The translations under genes and the position numbers were made by a program. A DNA stretch of 64,000 bases, taken from assembly GCA_001949185.1 (NCBI GenBank), contig BDGG01000014.1:186001-250000 (forward strand), read 5' to 3'. This document shows positions 31,801-43,851 of this stretch, piece after piece (position 1 is the first letter of the stretch; the number at the start of each line of letters is the position of its first letter). Origin of the DNA: Ramazzottius varieornatus (lineage: Eukaryota > Tardigrada > Eutardigrada > Parachela > Ramazzottiidae). The notes beneath the pieces are model-generated. The model ran no database searches and was not told where the DNA came from. It worked only from the letters and a program-made list of their open reading frames with translations.

Positions 31801-32522
31801 ATCTAAGCATCGAAAGGTCGGAACAGACCTAACATTCCGCACAGGTTGCATCACTATCACACGGTATAATGTATCCCTTCCAAGGTTCTGCGTAGTAAGC
31901 CATCATGCAAGTGAATTACACCAGTATTAATTTCGCTGTACAACAGTCTGATTACTTGATTATCGCCCATTGGGTCCCCACTTGCTGCACATTGTTTTGT
32001 TAACTCATGACCGGAAGCAGATCTGTCAAATGTCTTGTCGTAATGAATCCCAGCACTCATACTTGCTCTGTGGAGGAGGCAAAGCGTCATGTCATTCTCT
32101 GGGAAGGGTGGGGAGGGAAGCGTTCGGATTTATGCCCAAGACGTCCAGATTCCTGAATCGACATTGTGTTTTTGGAAGTACGACTGCTTCAAGTGCTTAG
32201 AAACACGAGTGTTCCTTCAACACTTTGGTCATTCGCAGTAACTTTCGAGTAGTTTCGGCTCGGTGGAAGATTCACAGGGCAATAAACCGTTTCTCTGTAT
32301 GGTAATTGATTGGCGAGTGTTCTGATTGAGGACGCCGATAATTTTCTATCCCCGCCAGGTGATGTTTATGGGTCTGTCGCGTGACTGCGCAGAACCTTGG
32401 ATGGAATACAGTACTTAGTGCCATAGCATGTTCCTTAGAACCAGCTCGCTGGGCAATGATGCAACAACCAAACATTGCATAGCTCGAAGTCATCCCCTTT
32501 GTTCTATCGGCTTTATGCTTTG
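28887..32522. other. Intergenic, about 3.6 kb
   Basis: Mostly non-coding. One 154-codon ORF (30534-30998) is listed separately. I see no complete gene, RNA gene or clear repeat in the rest. Confidence 0.4.
30534..30998 (+). CDS. Hypothetical ORF, 154 residues
   Basis: From the first ATG at 30534 the frame stays open for 154 codons; a GTG five codons earlier is in frame. Composition is Ser/Ala/Pro-rich in the middle (SVAPKSAAPSTATACQSRM) with no signal peptide, membrane span or known motif. No flanking splice site with matching coding sequence was found. It could be a single-exon lineage-specific gene, an exon of a larger one, or chance. I do not recognise it. Confidence 0.25.
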   Translation: MVFRCYTSVYRSRAQRSSASPKQVVRGCLEYHVNENANLYRYAQETDQYINDPEYLFVSNACDTHERDTLEEKSRRTSVAPKSAAPSTATACQSRMSEPPSKKLAISSAQSMACVEPVFMVIDEGATSPAPQVGTCGVCFVSNRNEYLAVFQFA

Positions 32523-32690
32523 TACACGTGCCTGGCCTAAATGTGGGGATGGACAAAAATATGGGGAACGGAGCGGAAGCGACACGGGCCAGCTCTGGTT
32601 GACCAATCAACTAAATCGATCGAAGCAGAGTCGCTTTCGCTCCGTTCCCCACATTTTTGTCCATCCCCACATTTAGGCCAGGCGCGTGTA
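32523..32690. mobile_element. Foldback MITE with 61-bp terminal inverted repeats, intact
   Basis: Arms 32523-32583 and 32630-32690 are inverted copies with a few mismatches and contain GGCCTAAATGTGGGGATGG. The centre is about 46 bp. The ends read TACACG...CGTGTA. A second copy lies at 28160-28346 and a degraded arm near 62800-62848. No coding capacity, so it would depend on a transposase in trans. Confidence 0.88.
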
Positions 32691-32787
32691 CGGAAGCAAC
32701 GACAACTTTAATTTGTCTACTCAATGTCATTGTCCAAAACTGCAAAACTGAGGTGAGAGCTTATACTAATTTATTGCTTCCTCAGAT

Positions 32788-32908
32788 TACGGGAATCAGC
32801 AGGAACTACAGTACACTCATTGTGCTCGGGGTTTTGGGAGCGTTCGGTGTGCTGTTTGCTGTGTACTTTGTGCAGGTGGAGAAAACGAAAGAAGAAGCAA
32901 TTGGCTGA
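32788..32908 (+). CDS. Possible orphan terminal exon with one membrane helix
   Basis: After an acceptor (TTGCTTCCTCAG) the frame reads ITGISRNYSTLIVLGVLGAF with a hydrophobic helix, then FVQVEKTKEEAIG and a stop. This could be the last-helix exon of a chemoreceptor, since it lies between two such genes, or a small mitochondrial or ER membrane protein. The upstream exon is not identified; an in-frame extension upstream runs into the foldback element. Confidence 0.3.
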
Positions 32909-33457
32909 CGGACAACTTCGCAATAACCGTGACGTGTTGGCTTCAAACACATTGAAGTAGTTCCGCTCGCCGAAACACTCAAGGTTGAGTCACCGAACGT
33001 AAACAACGATTTTCTTCGTGGCAGAAGAATACCTTGCACCCGGATTACCGTTGGTCACTTTTCAACCGAGTCTTCGACGAATTTCAAGCACATTCCGCAA
33101 AAGAATTCTTGTCCGCGTCGCTCAGGACACGCCTTAGTATCGTATCGCATGTTTCAACTTCGGTTAGAAGCTATTGTTAAATGCTGTGAGAAATAGCTGC
33201 TTCGTTCGCTGCGTACCCGTGCCTTGGTGTTCGGTGAAACGACTGCCATCTCAACGACATATTCCGAGATTATGCGAGAGTACAATAACGGTGCGCTTCA
33301 AGTCCAGCGTTTGATGCTCATAATCGGAGCCTCATTTACCGTTGACACCAGGTTCGGTTCCTTTACGACAGTACTGCCGATCGAAACTACCAACGCTCTC
33401 ATCAAGTCGCTGCAATCTTCTGGAGATGTTTTAACAGCAAGAGTCTGAAGTTTTCTC
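32909..33457. other. Intergenic between orphan exon and minus-strand chemoreceptor
   Basis: About 550 bp. A plus-strand ORF (33224-33448) overlaps the region but has no motif I can name. Confidence 0.35.
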
Positions 33458-34970
33458 TTACGGCCCGCTGATGAACTCTCTGACGATCAAGGTAACCGAC
33501 AGCACCAAAGTTGTGATCTGGAATATAAAACAATTGCATACAGACAGACGTCACTGTAGCTCGTCGCAATCCTTCAGCCGTTGGGGTCACCTTGAGCTGG
33601 ATACTTACTCCCACGAGAAATCCCCTGGTGTAATAGATCAGCTTCGCACCATTAAACATGCAAACATAGCATCGGCAAACTCGCTCCAGTTCCTCCATCG
33701 ACTCCACCACTTCAGCTTCCTGCAAATTAAGTCTGTTGCCGTGGGGCCGTAGCGGTTGCAGAAAAACATATTAAACTCACAAAACAGGTTACACAGCTGG
33801 GATGTGTACGTTGCCAAAGCTACTTACTTCGGCTGTATTGGTTCGACCATCTGTGGACACTTTTAGACGGTACGCCATGAAGCCCAGGCTCCCACTCTGG
33901 AACAGGAATCAATTGTTGGTCTGATGCAACATTTATGCTTGCCTTTACTCAACATAAGCAAGTGATGGACAGGAACAACTTACATTTTCGTATGCGCAGA
34001 CAAGCGGTATGGGAATCAGTGCGCCATAAGAAGCAAAGACAATGCAATTAAAAACCAGTCTGAGATAAGTGGTAATCGGTTCGCCCGAGGAGATTTTCGT
34101 AAAACTGCTGGTGTAGCCAAGAAGGGTCAGAAAATCTAACCAATAAATGAAAAACAAAATCAGACTGAAACAGTCGTTTATCAGGCCACAGAATCTCAAC
34201 ATCGCCATTTGTTTCGCTCGCCATATTTTGACTTCCATCTCAGTAATGATGTCACTTTCCGTTGTCTCACAAACACGGACTGTGGCCGCTTTCAAGTCAT
34301 GCTTGAGATCTTTGATGGCCCGATTCAGTAACGTGGCGAGCAGAACCGGGTATAAGTAGGCTTGCTGGGACAAGACGAACGGGATGTTACTAAAAAGCAC
34401 CCAGATGACCAAACTGTGCCAGGCTTTTTGGCTTCGCCAAGTGCTACTGTCTAAATCATCCGTCAAGATATCAATATCTCCGTAATAAGTGATATCGTCC
34501 AGGGTGTCGTAGACAGCATGAACGACAATTGTCACGATGCACGACGCCGTGGACCAGCGTGCGAGACTTTTCAAGACAGTTCGACGATATGAAACTGTCG
34601 GAAAACATATGGCTAGAAATCGGTCGATCTCTAAGCACAGGTTCGACAATTCGTTTCGTTTCATAAGAAGTAGAGACAATATAATTAGTCCACGAGTGCT
34701 GATTGTGACATAAGGGATAACGCTGAGTACATGCAAGATACCATTTGAAGACCCAGCGGAGGAAACGTTGGCTGGAGGGATAACCGTGTCCACTAGAGTC
34801 ATCAAATGCACGACACAAGAAAAAGCGGTACCGAGTAGGAATAATATTGCAATGGATATCTGGAGCAATGTTATGCCCCCACTCCGGACATGGTTTTCTC
34901 GTTCCGAGACATCATTACGAAAAGGAAAGAAGCCCGTCCACTGCAGCAATCTTGTTTGAAAACTCAACAT
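33458..34970 (-). CDS. Gustatory-receptor-like 7TM chemoreceptor
   Basis: Exons (complement) 33984-34970, 33828-33896, 33609-33719 and 33458-33517 all join in phase 0, giving 408 residues from the first ATG (an in-frame GTG lies three codons earlier). Exon 1 encodes an N-terminal tail (LLQWTGFFPF) and six hydrophobic segments, including ITLLQISIAILFLLGTAF, ISTRGLIILSLLLM and LFFIYWLDFLTLLG. Exon 3 ends NGAKLIYYTRGFLVG and exon 4 is the last helix, ITTLVLSVTLIVREF. The YTRGF motif and the intron before the last helix match the gene at 26836-28886. One extra intron splits the loop before that motif. Probable sensory ion channel by family; ligand unknown. Confidence 0.75.
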
Positions 34971-36716
34971 TTTCGACACAATGATACTGTAAGCTTACCG
35001 ACAAAACCGACGGAGTGGTGAAATTCAGAAACCAGTTGTTCATCTTTAGCACACATAGTAGCTTCGTGAACTTAGGAGGGCAGCTGTGCCAGTCACCGAA
35101 GCAGTGCGGCATTTGTATTTATGCGTGCAACATGGCATTTTGAATGGGAAGTTGGCTGCAGATTCTTGGAAGTGTGGAAGGTGTGATAAGGTATGGCGAA
35201 CGGTACAACGGGTACCGCTCCTCCCATAATCCCATTACATATGATACGAGCGGTACTGTAAGTCTGTAATGCTTGGGAAGACTAACGTCATTACACGAAA
35301 CGTCCCTCAGGGAGTTGGTAGGAAAAATGGTCAATAAGAGACCCCAACTTGGTTAGTACGATTGTGCTCAGGATGCGGGGAAGATGATGAGCGAACTCAT
35401 TACTGATAAAGCCGAGTTTTTATCATTGACGACAGTTCACATTGTTTACAGTACTATCAGCAGACATCTGCTTGCTGGGGTGCGTCTACATTCATTTGTA
35501 TACACAATAAACGGTGAAGAAACTGGCGTCGTTGTTTGATCCATCTACCGAACCCTTCAGGTGTCCACTGGCTATGTCGGCTACCTTGGTGGCCAGAGAG
35601 CAACTGAATAGGCAGTGGTAGCGTGGTGCGGTGATGCTACACCCGTATCGCGCCAACTTGCTACCACCTATCACATCAAGTTTTTCTCGACGCGATTGTT
35701 GCTCGACTTTTAGGTCAATTTTCCTAGATTCCTAGAATTTTAAAGAGGGACCAAACAGGAGTTTGGTCCCTCTTTAAAATTTGCTGCTCGAAAACCTGCT
35801 TACAGAAAGTGGGAATCAAAATTAAACTAGGGGAGGTGCGAAGTGAATATCACATCAACTTTCGCAAATTTTCGGCCCTTTTCGGAAATTATTCTTTCAG
35901 TTCTCTGCAGTCGTCCTGCAGTTGAGTTGCTGGAAATGAATAGAAATGACGCTCACTTACAGGAAAGTGGGTGGAGAACATGAGCCTGATGTTTTGGAAA
36001 AGGTCTAGAAATTTTTCCACCAGAGGAAGTTTCCCGATAAAATGTAAAAGTTTGACGGTTTTAATTCTGTTGTCGAGTTAGCTCGGAGCTTTCCTGTTTT
36101 CTCCATTTTCTGACCACCAACGCGGGTTTGAGTTTTTTTACGTCAGGTTGGGGATAAAGACTCCCATCCGGAATTTTTGCAGACAGCGTTTTACCTGCTG
36201 CGGTATGTCTTCCTCACCGGAAGTCATACTGCTCAACTTTTCGAACTATTTCCCATTACAATAAGAAGTCTTATGGCTCAGTCAAAGCAGCTTTAAAAGC
36301 TGCACGGAACGTGTGGTAGCATGAATGCAAGGGTCGTACTCTGAATTTTTCCTCGCCGAAATGCCAGGTGATAGCAAGTTGGTGCACTCAGGGTGTATAA
36401 TACGAGTCACCGTGACGAGTTCAAATTCGCGGTAATCGATGGGAAAATCTGTTGGGATAATTATATCTATATGATTCTATCGACTAAAAAATTAGCATAC
36501 GAAATGTGCATGCATTAACAGTTGATAAAAAACGTGAGCTCTCGACAACGGAGCAGGATAAAAAACAAGCCAGCAGCGGGAACATACGATGTGAGCACAT
36601 GTTTGAGAAACTCTGAGAAAATATCCTGCTCTACCAAATAATATTTACAGATAGATTCCACAATACTGTGGCTTTATTCGTTGCTATAATCTCGTGAAAA
36701 AGGAAAGAGCTGTGAA
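34971..36716. other. Intergenic, about 1.7 kb
   Basis: No gene supported. It contains the perfect hairpin at 35736-35781 and, at 35297-35322, a short segment resembling the centre of the MITE at 20151. The rest is AT-rich. Confidence 0.45.
35736..35781. repeat. Perfect 21-bp hairpin, 4-nt loop
   Basis: Arms 35736-35756 and 35761-35781 (AATTTTAAAGAGGGACCAAAC and its exact complement) with loop AGGA. It is isolated in intergenic DNA. Confidence 0.85.
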
Positions 36717-39700
36717 TCAGGCCTGAGAATCGTCAGGCGCGCAGTTCGCTGAAAGCAGTAGCGTCGAACTGTTCGATATACCCGAATCTTCTTCCATACT
36801 GGCACTTCTTATCCGCAGCACATTATTCTGCATGAAAGACCAAGGTGTCATATTCGGTATGATAGTAAATTATGCGTGGATGGTTATTGCTTGCCTTTGA
36901 TTCGTTGAGAAGGCGAGCCGTCAGCAGCTCTTCGTTGCGAACCTCCAGTTCGGATATCTTTGCCTGCAGCCCAGCGATGACATGGTTCTTCTCCGCTTCG
37001 CAAATCTTGGCGGCGGTATCCGTGGTCCGTAACTGCAAGGAAACAAGCGAGTCAGACTTTGATTACATTTCGATCACAACACGAGTTTTCCGTTCCGACC
37101 ATACAGTTTTCCCACCCAGAGTAAACAGCTGCTTCTCGTGCAAGAAAAAAGAGCCTTGTGGTTACGACAGTCACAGATCTGACGAATTAGGGGCTGGGCT
37201 ACTAGAGACTGTGGGCTAACTTGCTCTCCCACTTTGGCCTTTAGTGCGGAACAAACTGTCTCGCAGTTCCATTATATCACCCACGTCCAGTGGATGTCAT
37301 AAGTTTCACCGCGGTACAAGGAGAACAGAACCGATAGTTACAAAACCCCATAAAGACCGTATTCCGACCACCATCAGAACGCCAAAGTTTCTGAATTTTG
37401 TACAGTTCTTGTTCTTATGCTGGGAATCTGTTGAGCGCAGTGTTCTTCCCTACTCGGTAATGATATCTGCGATATTGCTCAGTCGTTCACCCCCATCCCG
37501 CATACAGGCAATTCTTCACACTTGCTGGTTGTCCGGATGGGATGCACGCCAAGAGGTGAACCTCAACCGGCCCAGCTATCCGTACTCAAACCTCGTGATT
37601 TGAAAGAGACACTGCATTTGCGTTTTGTATTTCTTATCGGCTTTCCGTGTCCGAAGCAGAGACGAGTGTCGTGCACGTGGTCCAATTCCGACCTTTCCAC
37701 GGAACATTACCACTTGAACCTGCGAGACACGCGCTCTGCTGACACACAGCGTTTTTAATCCGTACTGCCCGCCGAATTCTACTTCGCGGGCAAACAAACC
37801 TCAATATTCTACACACTGTCAAGAGCGATGTTTACCTCGGCATCAAGATCCTCTCGTCGATTGATCTCTTCCCTCAGCCGTTCTTCCATTAAGGTGAGGC
37901 TTTCTTGCAGTTGAGTGTACATCTGTTTTAGACTCTGATTCTCTTCTTCCTGCCGCCGCAGCTGGTTTTGCAGGAGACTGCAGTGCGATTCGCTCTCCAT
38001 CAACCTCTGCCGGGACTCTTGTCCGTCCGCCAGGGTCTCCGCTTCCCGAAGGCGAAGCGTCATCAGCTCGTCTTGCAATTGAGCCAGGTTCAGTGGAGAA
38101 TTCTTTGGGGGACCACTCTGTCCACCGTCCGAAGTCGGAGAGGAATGACTACCCAGATGCCGCTAAAAAGATCAAGAAAAATAAGACAAATGGACGGTTT
38201 TTACCAAGCGTGACAGGCACATGCATACATGCGCACCATATTAACGCATCACCTAGTAGATGTACGTGGCTGAGATATAGCCCAACATCGCTAAAATTAA
38301 CCGGCACGTACATGCATACACGTCGTGAGGATGACCTAACAGTTTGGTGTATGCAGGTGTGCAAGAACGAAAGGATTTTGTTTCTTGGTCTTCAGAATTA
38401 GTTTACGGTTGTTTTAGGTGGATATTGTATAGAGGAGTGGTTGAACGGACCTGCCATTCGGTTTCAAGGACAACGACCCTTTTCCTCAGCTCTTTCATGG
38501 ACAAGTTTGCTTCAGCTTCGCGCATACGGACGGCGGTCAGCTCTTCCTGCATGCGAGCCACGCTGTGCTCTGGTTTGGAGTCACGCATCCGACGATTGCT
38601 CTGCAAATATCATCAATAAGAGCTGTTTCAAGTGACCGGCAAAGAGATCGCGCAGACTACTTTGTCAATATGATTGCCTTACTTCCTCCAGCTCTTGAAC
38701 ACGCTCCTTCATCTCACGCATCGCCTTCTGCGAGTCGATCTCGCGCATCTTGACCGAACGCAGCTCCTTCTGCAGCTTGGTAATCTCGGCGTCCTTCTGG
38801 TACGTGTTGAAGCCGGGCGTTCCTGCAGTTCCACACATTTGCTGCAAACAACCAACGCTGTTCAGCCAAATCGTTCAATCCGTTCCTTTTGTTTGGAAAA
38901 TGGAATCGAAGGAACACAAAAAATTCGCTGTCTGAAGCTAGCAAGAACCGAACCATAACGTTCTATTCGTTCGTCTCGTTCAACACATGGCGGTTGAAAG
39001 GAACGGATGGAATGTTTTCACTAAATCCATCGTAAAGTTTTGCGGACCGTCAGAAATATTATGATCAGGTTTTTCTTACATCTTGAAGCATTCTGATAAC
39101 GTTATTGGCCGTCATAAGTTTTTCCATGGCATCTTGGCTGGTTCTTCTGGTCGTATCGAGGTCTTTCTTGGTATGATACCTGTCTTCGTTCTCTCTTTGC
39201 CGCTCGATCTGTTCCTTGATGAGTCGGTCCGCGAGATCGCTGGTTTCTTGTTCGAGAATGGTGACGCGTTGGCGCAGCAGATTATTTTCCGTCCGTAAAC
39301 GGCGCAACTCTACCATGTCTTCTTGTTCGCGTGTTTTAAGTGCCATATATTCCTTCTCGAGCTTTTTCATCTTGCGAACGTTCAGCTTGACTTGGTATGA
39401 AGCGTTCATGATGGCGTTACTGTTAGCCTCAAAGACCAGCGGTAAATCCTTCTGTAAACACTTGAGCATGCCTTCCATGTCTTGCTGGATCAGCTGAGCG
39501 CGAAAATACTGCAAAATGGCGATAGCAATGCGGAATATGGCGTCCAGTCCCTGCAATCAAAGCCTCAGTCGCATTTCATTCGACTGTTAAATCCACTTGA
39601 TGCGCCACTTACCTCCGATATGAAGACATCCATGACGCGACGTGCGCCTTCCATCGGTAGGTTAGTCGAGAACAGCGTCAGGAACCATGACGAGGCGTAG

Positions 39701-41886
39701 GTGGAGGTGTGAAAGCTCTGCGACTGAAAGTGGATGTACAAATCTGGCAACATTTCCTGCAACAATCAACAAAAACTCAATCAACCACCACATTCGTGTC
39801 CGATTTTCAGTCCATTGGCCGTCGCCCATTCCGCCACTCCTGAATGCTTCCCTGGGCATGACTGACACAACACTGAGCCCAAGGTGGGTGAGCGTCAGTG
39901 TGTGACCGCTGGCAATGGTTTCTTTCATTTTCTCCGCGAGTGATCAAGGCCAAAAGTTCCTCGTTCTTTTCTTCTCAGTCTCATCAGTCTTTTCGGTTTT
40001 CCTATCTTTATCGTTCGACAAAACATTCAATCAGAAAGAAAATCTGCGGCCCTCCCATTAAAGTGTCAGGCTGAGAAGAAACAAGCCGTACATCACCGAG
40101 TGAAACTTGATCTTGAAACCGCGAACTGTCTGACCAAGCTCGAAGAAAGCTTCATCGTTCAAGCGTCGAAAACAAATTAAGCGATTCGTGTCGCCTGAGG
40201 AGTGCATGTGCATGCGAGTAGTACCGAGCAGTAAATCCCAATCTGGGCCTCTGGGTAACCAGGCCAGACAAGCTCCGTTTATTTTTGGCTCTTCCGTCAG
40301 TCATCTTTCTTCATCAAGAGAAAGAGTCTCGTTTTCGCCGATTGGAATTTCATAACTCAGGTCGCGTTTCACTCTTCTGTCGCCTGCTATTTTCTTAAGA
40401 GGATGCTCGAAATTCTTTAGCTGTTGAAAAGAAACACTTCACGAGAAAAACAGACGAAAAGACACCCGGAAGTAGCACTTCAGCTTTTCAACGGCCCACG
40501 CTACCCAATCAACAATCAATGCAAACTCGTAGCATAGATTGTTGATTGAGCAATCAAAAGCAGGCTGGCTAGTGGCCATCAACATAACACGACAAGTTAC
40601 CATGTCGTACAATATGTCAGCTAGTGTGATGTATTACCTGCAAAAGGCATTCCAGCTGGTACATGCACAGTCCCAGCTCCGTCATGTTCGGCTTGAACAG
40701 ATCTCGCAGGCGGTATTCCGACATTAACTTGACAAGGACACAAAAGGTTTCCTCTTCATTCATGATCGTCAACAGCAGCCCGACGATGAAGGCGCTTCCT
40801 GGAAATAAATACGAAAAGAAATGATAGCTTGTTCTTCTATTGACGTTTCCCACGCATCGGTAAGAAAGCCTTGACTTCTTTACCTTGGCAGTAGCCCACC
40901 TCGCGGTCGTACAGCGAGTAGGCCTTCATGACGTTCAACAAGCCCTCTTGCCCCAGACCGTCCTTCTCTTTAAAGTACTCGTGATTTGGATAAGTGCGGG
41001 CAATATCGCGTTTTATCAGTTTCTCGAACGGCGAACTCTGCTTCAGGAACGCGTGGTACTTCTCCCGCAGATCTGGACAGTTGTAGGTTTGACACATCAA
41101 CTGCCAGATAATGGCTCGATACTGCGGAGGAATTCCTTGACGAACCATTTCCTGAAATCAACGAAACACCGAAACTGCAGTCACTTCCCTGTTGAATGAA
41201 ACTATTACTATAATAATTTCGAAAGCATATTCCCATCATAATTTTCGCTTGGATTTTTGCTCAAGGCTTCAACCTCAGCTCAGTGTGTCTTAGATTGCAC
41301 GAGTGATTTTACGGTACCTTGAGGACGTAATTTTTCTTCTTGACATATAAGTCCCAATCGGAGACAATCTGGCCCCACTGAACGTGTTGCTCGTCTTGAA
41401 GATGTTCCGTTGGCGATCCACCCATCGACCGGTTCGATGCATGGCCACTTGCCGTGCTATTCTGCCGTGAATGGCCTTTTGCAGCACAAGGAGGTCGGAT
41501 GGAGGCTTTAGTCTTGGCATCCTGCTCCAGAGCTCTGCGAAAACACAGAAAAACCAAGTCCAGTTTGAACAGAGCATTAAAGGAGCCACGTGACCACCAG
41601 AACTCAACGGATGAACACGTGCAACATAGTGCGCCGTGCGGCCCACCAACCACAGCACAGAAGACCACACCACGTGACCCAGGCATGTAAATGCAGTACC
41701 GCGTGGTTCGAAACTGTGTGGTGCAACTCACCATAATCAAAATATCAGAACTATTTTCAAACTCAAGACTGCGGATCCCCCTACCAACCTGTTCTGAGCT
41801 TCCAAAAGCGCGAGTAATTCCAGATCCTCCTTCCGAGGGTTGTCCGGATCAACTCCAGAGGAGGAAGGAGAAGCTTCGCTGGTCAT
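36717..41886 (-). CDS. EVI5: EVI5-like TBC-domain Rab GTPase-activating protein
   Basis: Eleven exons (complement 41789-41886, 41318-41534, 40884-41151, 40638-40798, 39613-39756, 39080-39550, 38683-38841, 38451-38600, 37836-38162, 36895-37032, 36717-36827) give 747 residues, near the about 800 of vertebrate EVI5. It begins with the family segment ELLALLEAQNR. The TBC domain spans about residues 107-310, with the catalytic Arg157 in IKRDIARTYP and Gln194 in YCQG, so GAP activity should be retained. Then comes a long coiled coil with repeated R(L/M)REAE blocks (ELMTLRLREAE), as in EVI5. The family acts on Rab11/Rab35-type GTPases in recycling, cytokinesis and cell migration. The last intron (36828-36894) is GC-AG (AAG/gcaagc), and using it adds RIRSASMEEDSGISNSS to a TGA at 36717; unspliced the frame ends at 36823. 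Confidence 0.92.
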
Positions 41887-43550
41887 CTTGAGCAAGGGAA
41901 GATTTTTATTCACGGAATCCACATTTGATCACAGCCTGCAAAGTAAAAGGCCAAGATACGGGTTATAATGCCGTCGATCAACACTTGACCGGATATCACC
42001 GATAGAACACCCACTTTAATTTCATAATTCTGCTGACAAAAGGATTCCGTCTTGACTTTTGGGCTCTTGAAGAAGGGTACAACGCTTTAAATCTGCAGAC
42101 GCATCACGATGATTGGAAAGCATGTTTCCATCCGCCGTCGTCACTCATCTTCAGCGGCTGTCGCCATCAGCATTTCTTGGCCATGTGTAAGACCATTAGC
42201 ATTCCGCAACTCGTGGAAACGATGGTGGCTGCATAAATCGAGGGCGTGCACGGGGCAATGTAGTTGTTTGACGAGTCTCCTTCAGAGCCAGCCCCGACAA
42301 ATCAGCGTCCGAGACAAACCTACAAATACATTCACAGCAATCACATTCCACTCTTAAAGCTCACATTTCCTCACGAGGCGATCCGCCACATTGCTCTGTC
42401 AGATAAATGGCAACGAGCTCTGACAGCGATTTGGGGAAAGGAGGAAGTCCAATGAAGTGAACGAAGATCGTTCAAACACTCCGATCAATTTGCGCACGCA
42501 TCTGGTAGTTGGACAACGGCAATCAAAAATCAACAACGGTCCGCCCGCGTCATTTTAAGCCAACCATGTGAGATGACCAGTGCCAAAAGCCAATCCACCA
42601 GGCGTTTTACAACGTGCTGACCAATGCTGACCAAAAGATTAATACCGGCCCAACCGGAAGTCGTACAAAGAAATAGCTCTTGGGTTTACACCTCGGTTAA
42701 CTCACGGGTGGGAAATCCTGTTGATCACGCCAGAGTCGAGAAAAGTCGGCGTAAAGATAAATTATACAGTGGAAGATGGAAGAATATTGTCAGGTTGTTA
42801 TTATGGCATGCATCAAGTCACCATTTTATGAATTTCGATGCTGGTAAACTCATCTATCGTTGTTGATGTTCTTCAAGTAAATAAAATCAGTGGCGGTGGT
42901 TTGATAGCGGTATCATACACTTGCTAAGTGCGCGGTTACATCACGGGTACGGGCGAAAACACAGCCACTTCTTTTGTAGGTTTTCAGTTCAGAGTACGAT
43001 GTTTATTTATATCAAGATCTCCGATGCCCTATACCAGCCAAAGCTCGTCGCGATTAACACCCTTCAACGTTGTCACAATTGATTGGCACGTACCACGTTA
43101 CGTCAAGCTCGCCAGCTTGAAGTTGATCCTTTCCATCCTATAGCAGCCGCGTACTTCGGATCGAACCCACTTGACATTCACCCTCGATACATGATTTCAA
43201 TTAGCCATCCTTTCCGGTGTTCGGAGCACGGATCAACATGTTGTCGACAAAGCGTCCCCAATGAGCCCTCCTTACCATGGGTACGTGGAATCTGAAAAGT
43301 TCACGGGGATCATAGTTCGCAGGAAGTCATACACACGGACCACACCCAGTTCGAATAGCGACTATGCATACATTACTGATTTGAATCGAACAAGCTCTGT
43401 TCTTCTGCATATTTGGGCCAAAAAACTTTAACAGAGGTTCTAATCCGTTCATATTTTGTGTCGTTGAAATATGAAGCGGGTATACGTAGATCCTTCACAA
43501 TTTCTTTATCGTGATGGCCACAGGTGCACTGGCTGTCGAGACAACTGTAC
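41887..43550. other. Intergenic, about 1.7 kb
   Basis: Promoter side of the EVI5-like gene. No ORF with support; no clear repeat. Confidence 0.4.
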
Positions 43551-43811
43551 AGAGTCCACTCGTTTGAGATGTGTTACCTAATTTTACGGTATTAGTTCTG
43601 GGCCCGCCATGCATTCACCAGAACGCATGCCATGGCCGCATTTAAAATTACATAACATATAAATGACACGATACTGCGACCGATGTAATCAAGTATTCAA
43701 GTCTCATGCGTCCAGCTGAGCTGCGGCATGGCAAGCAGGCTCGTTAATTTTTCCGATCTTTCAGTTTTGAAACCGTGAACTTAGGTGACACATCTCAAAC
43801 GAGTGGACTGT
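43551..43811. mobile_element. MITE, about 31-bp TIRs, 261 bp
   Basis: Arms 43551-43581 and 43781-43811 share CCACTCGTTTGAGATGTG with two mismatches across the arm. The element at 56727-57007 has related arms, and single arms occur near 20318 and 21062. Confidence 0.75.
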
Positions 43812-43851
43812 GTATGTAATGTAGCTAAATAAGTGAATGTAGCTGCATGAA

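Noticed and set aside
33224-33448. 74-codon plus-strand ORF beside the chemoreceptor
   Set aside because: No family motif, and it overlaps the 3' region of the minus-strand gene; likely chance.
43140-43180. GGTTCGATCC-like word on the minus strand suggesting a tRNA T-loop
   Set aside because: The flanking bases do not form a T-stem and no acceptor or anticodon stem fits around it.
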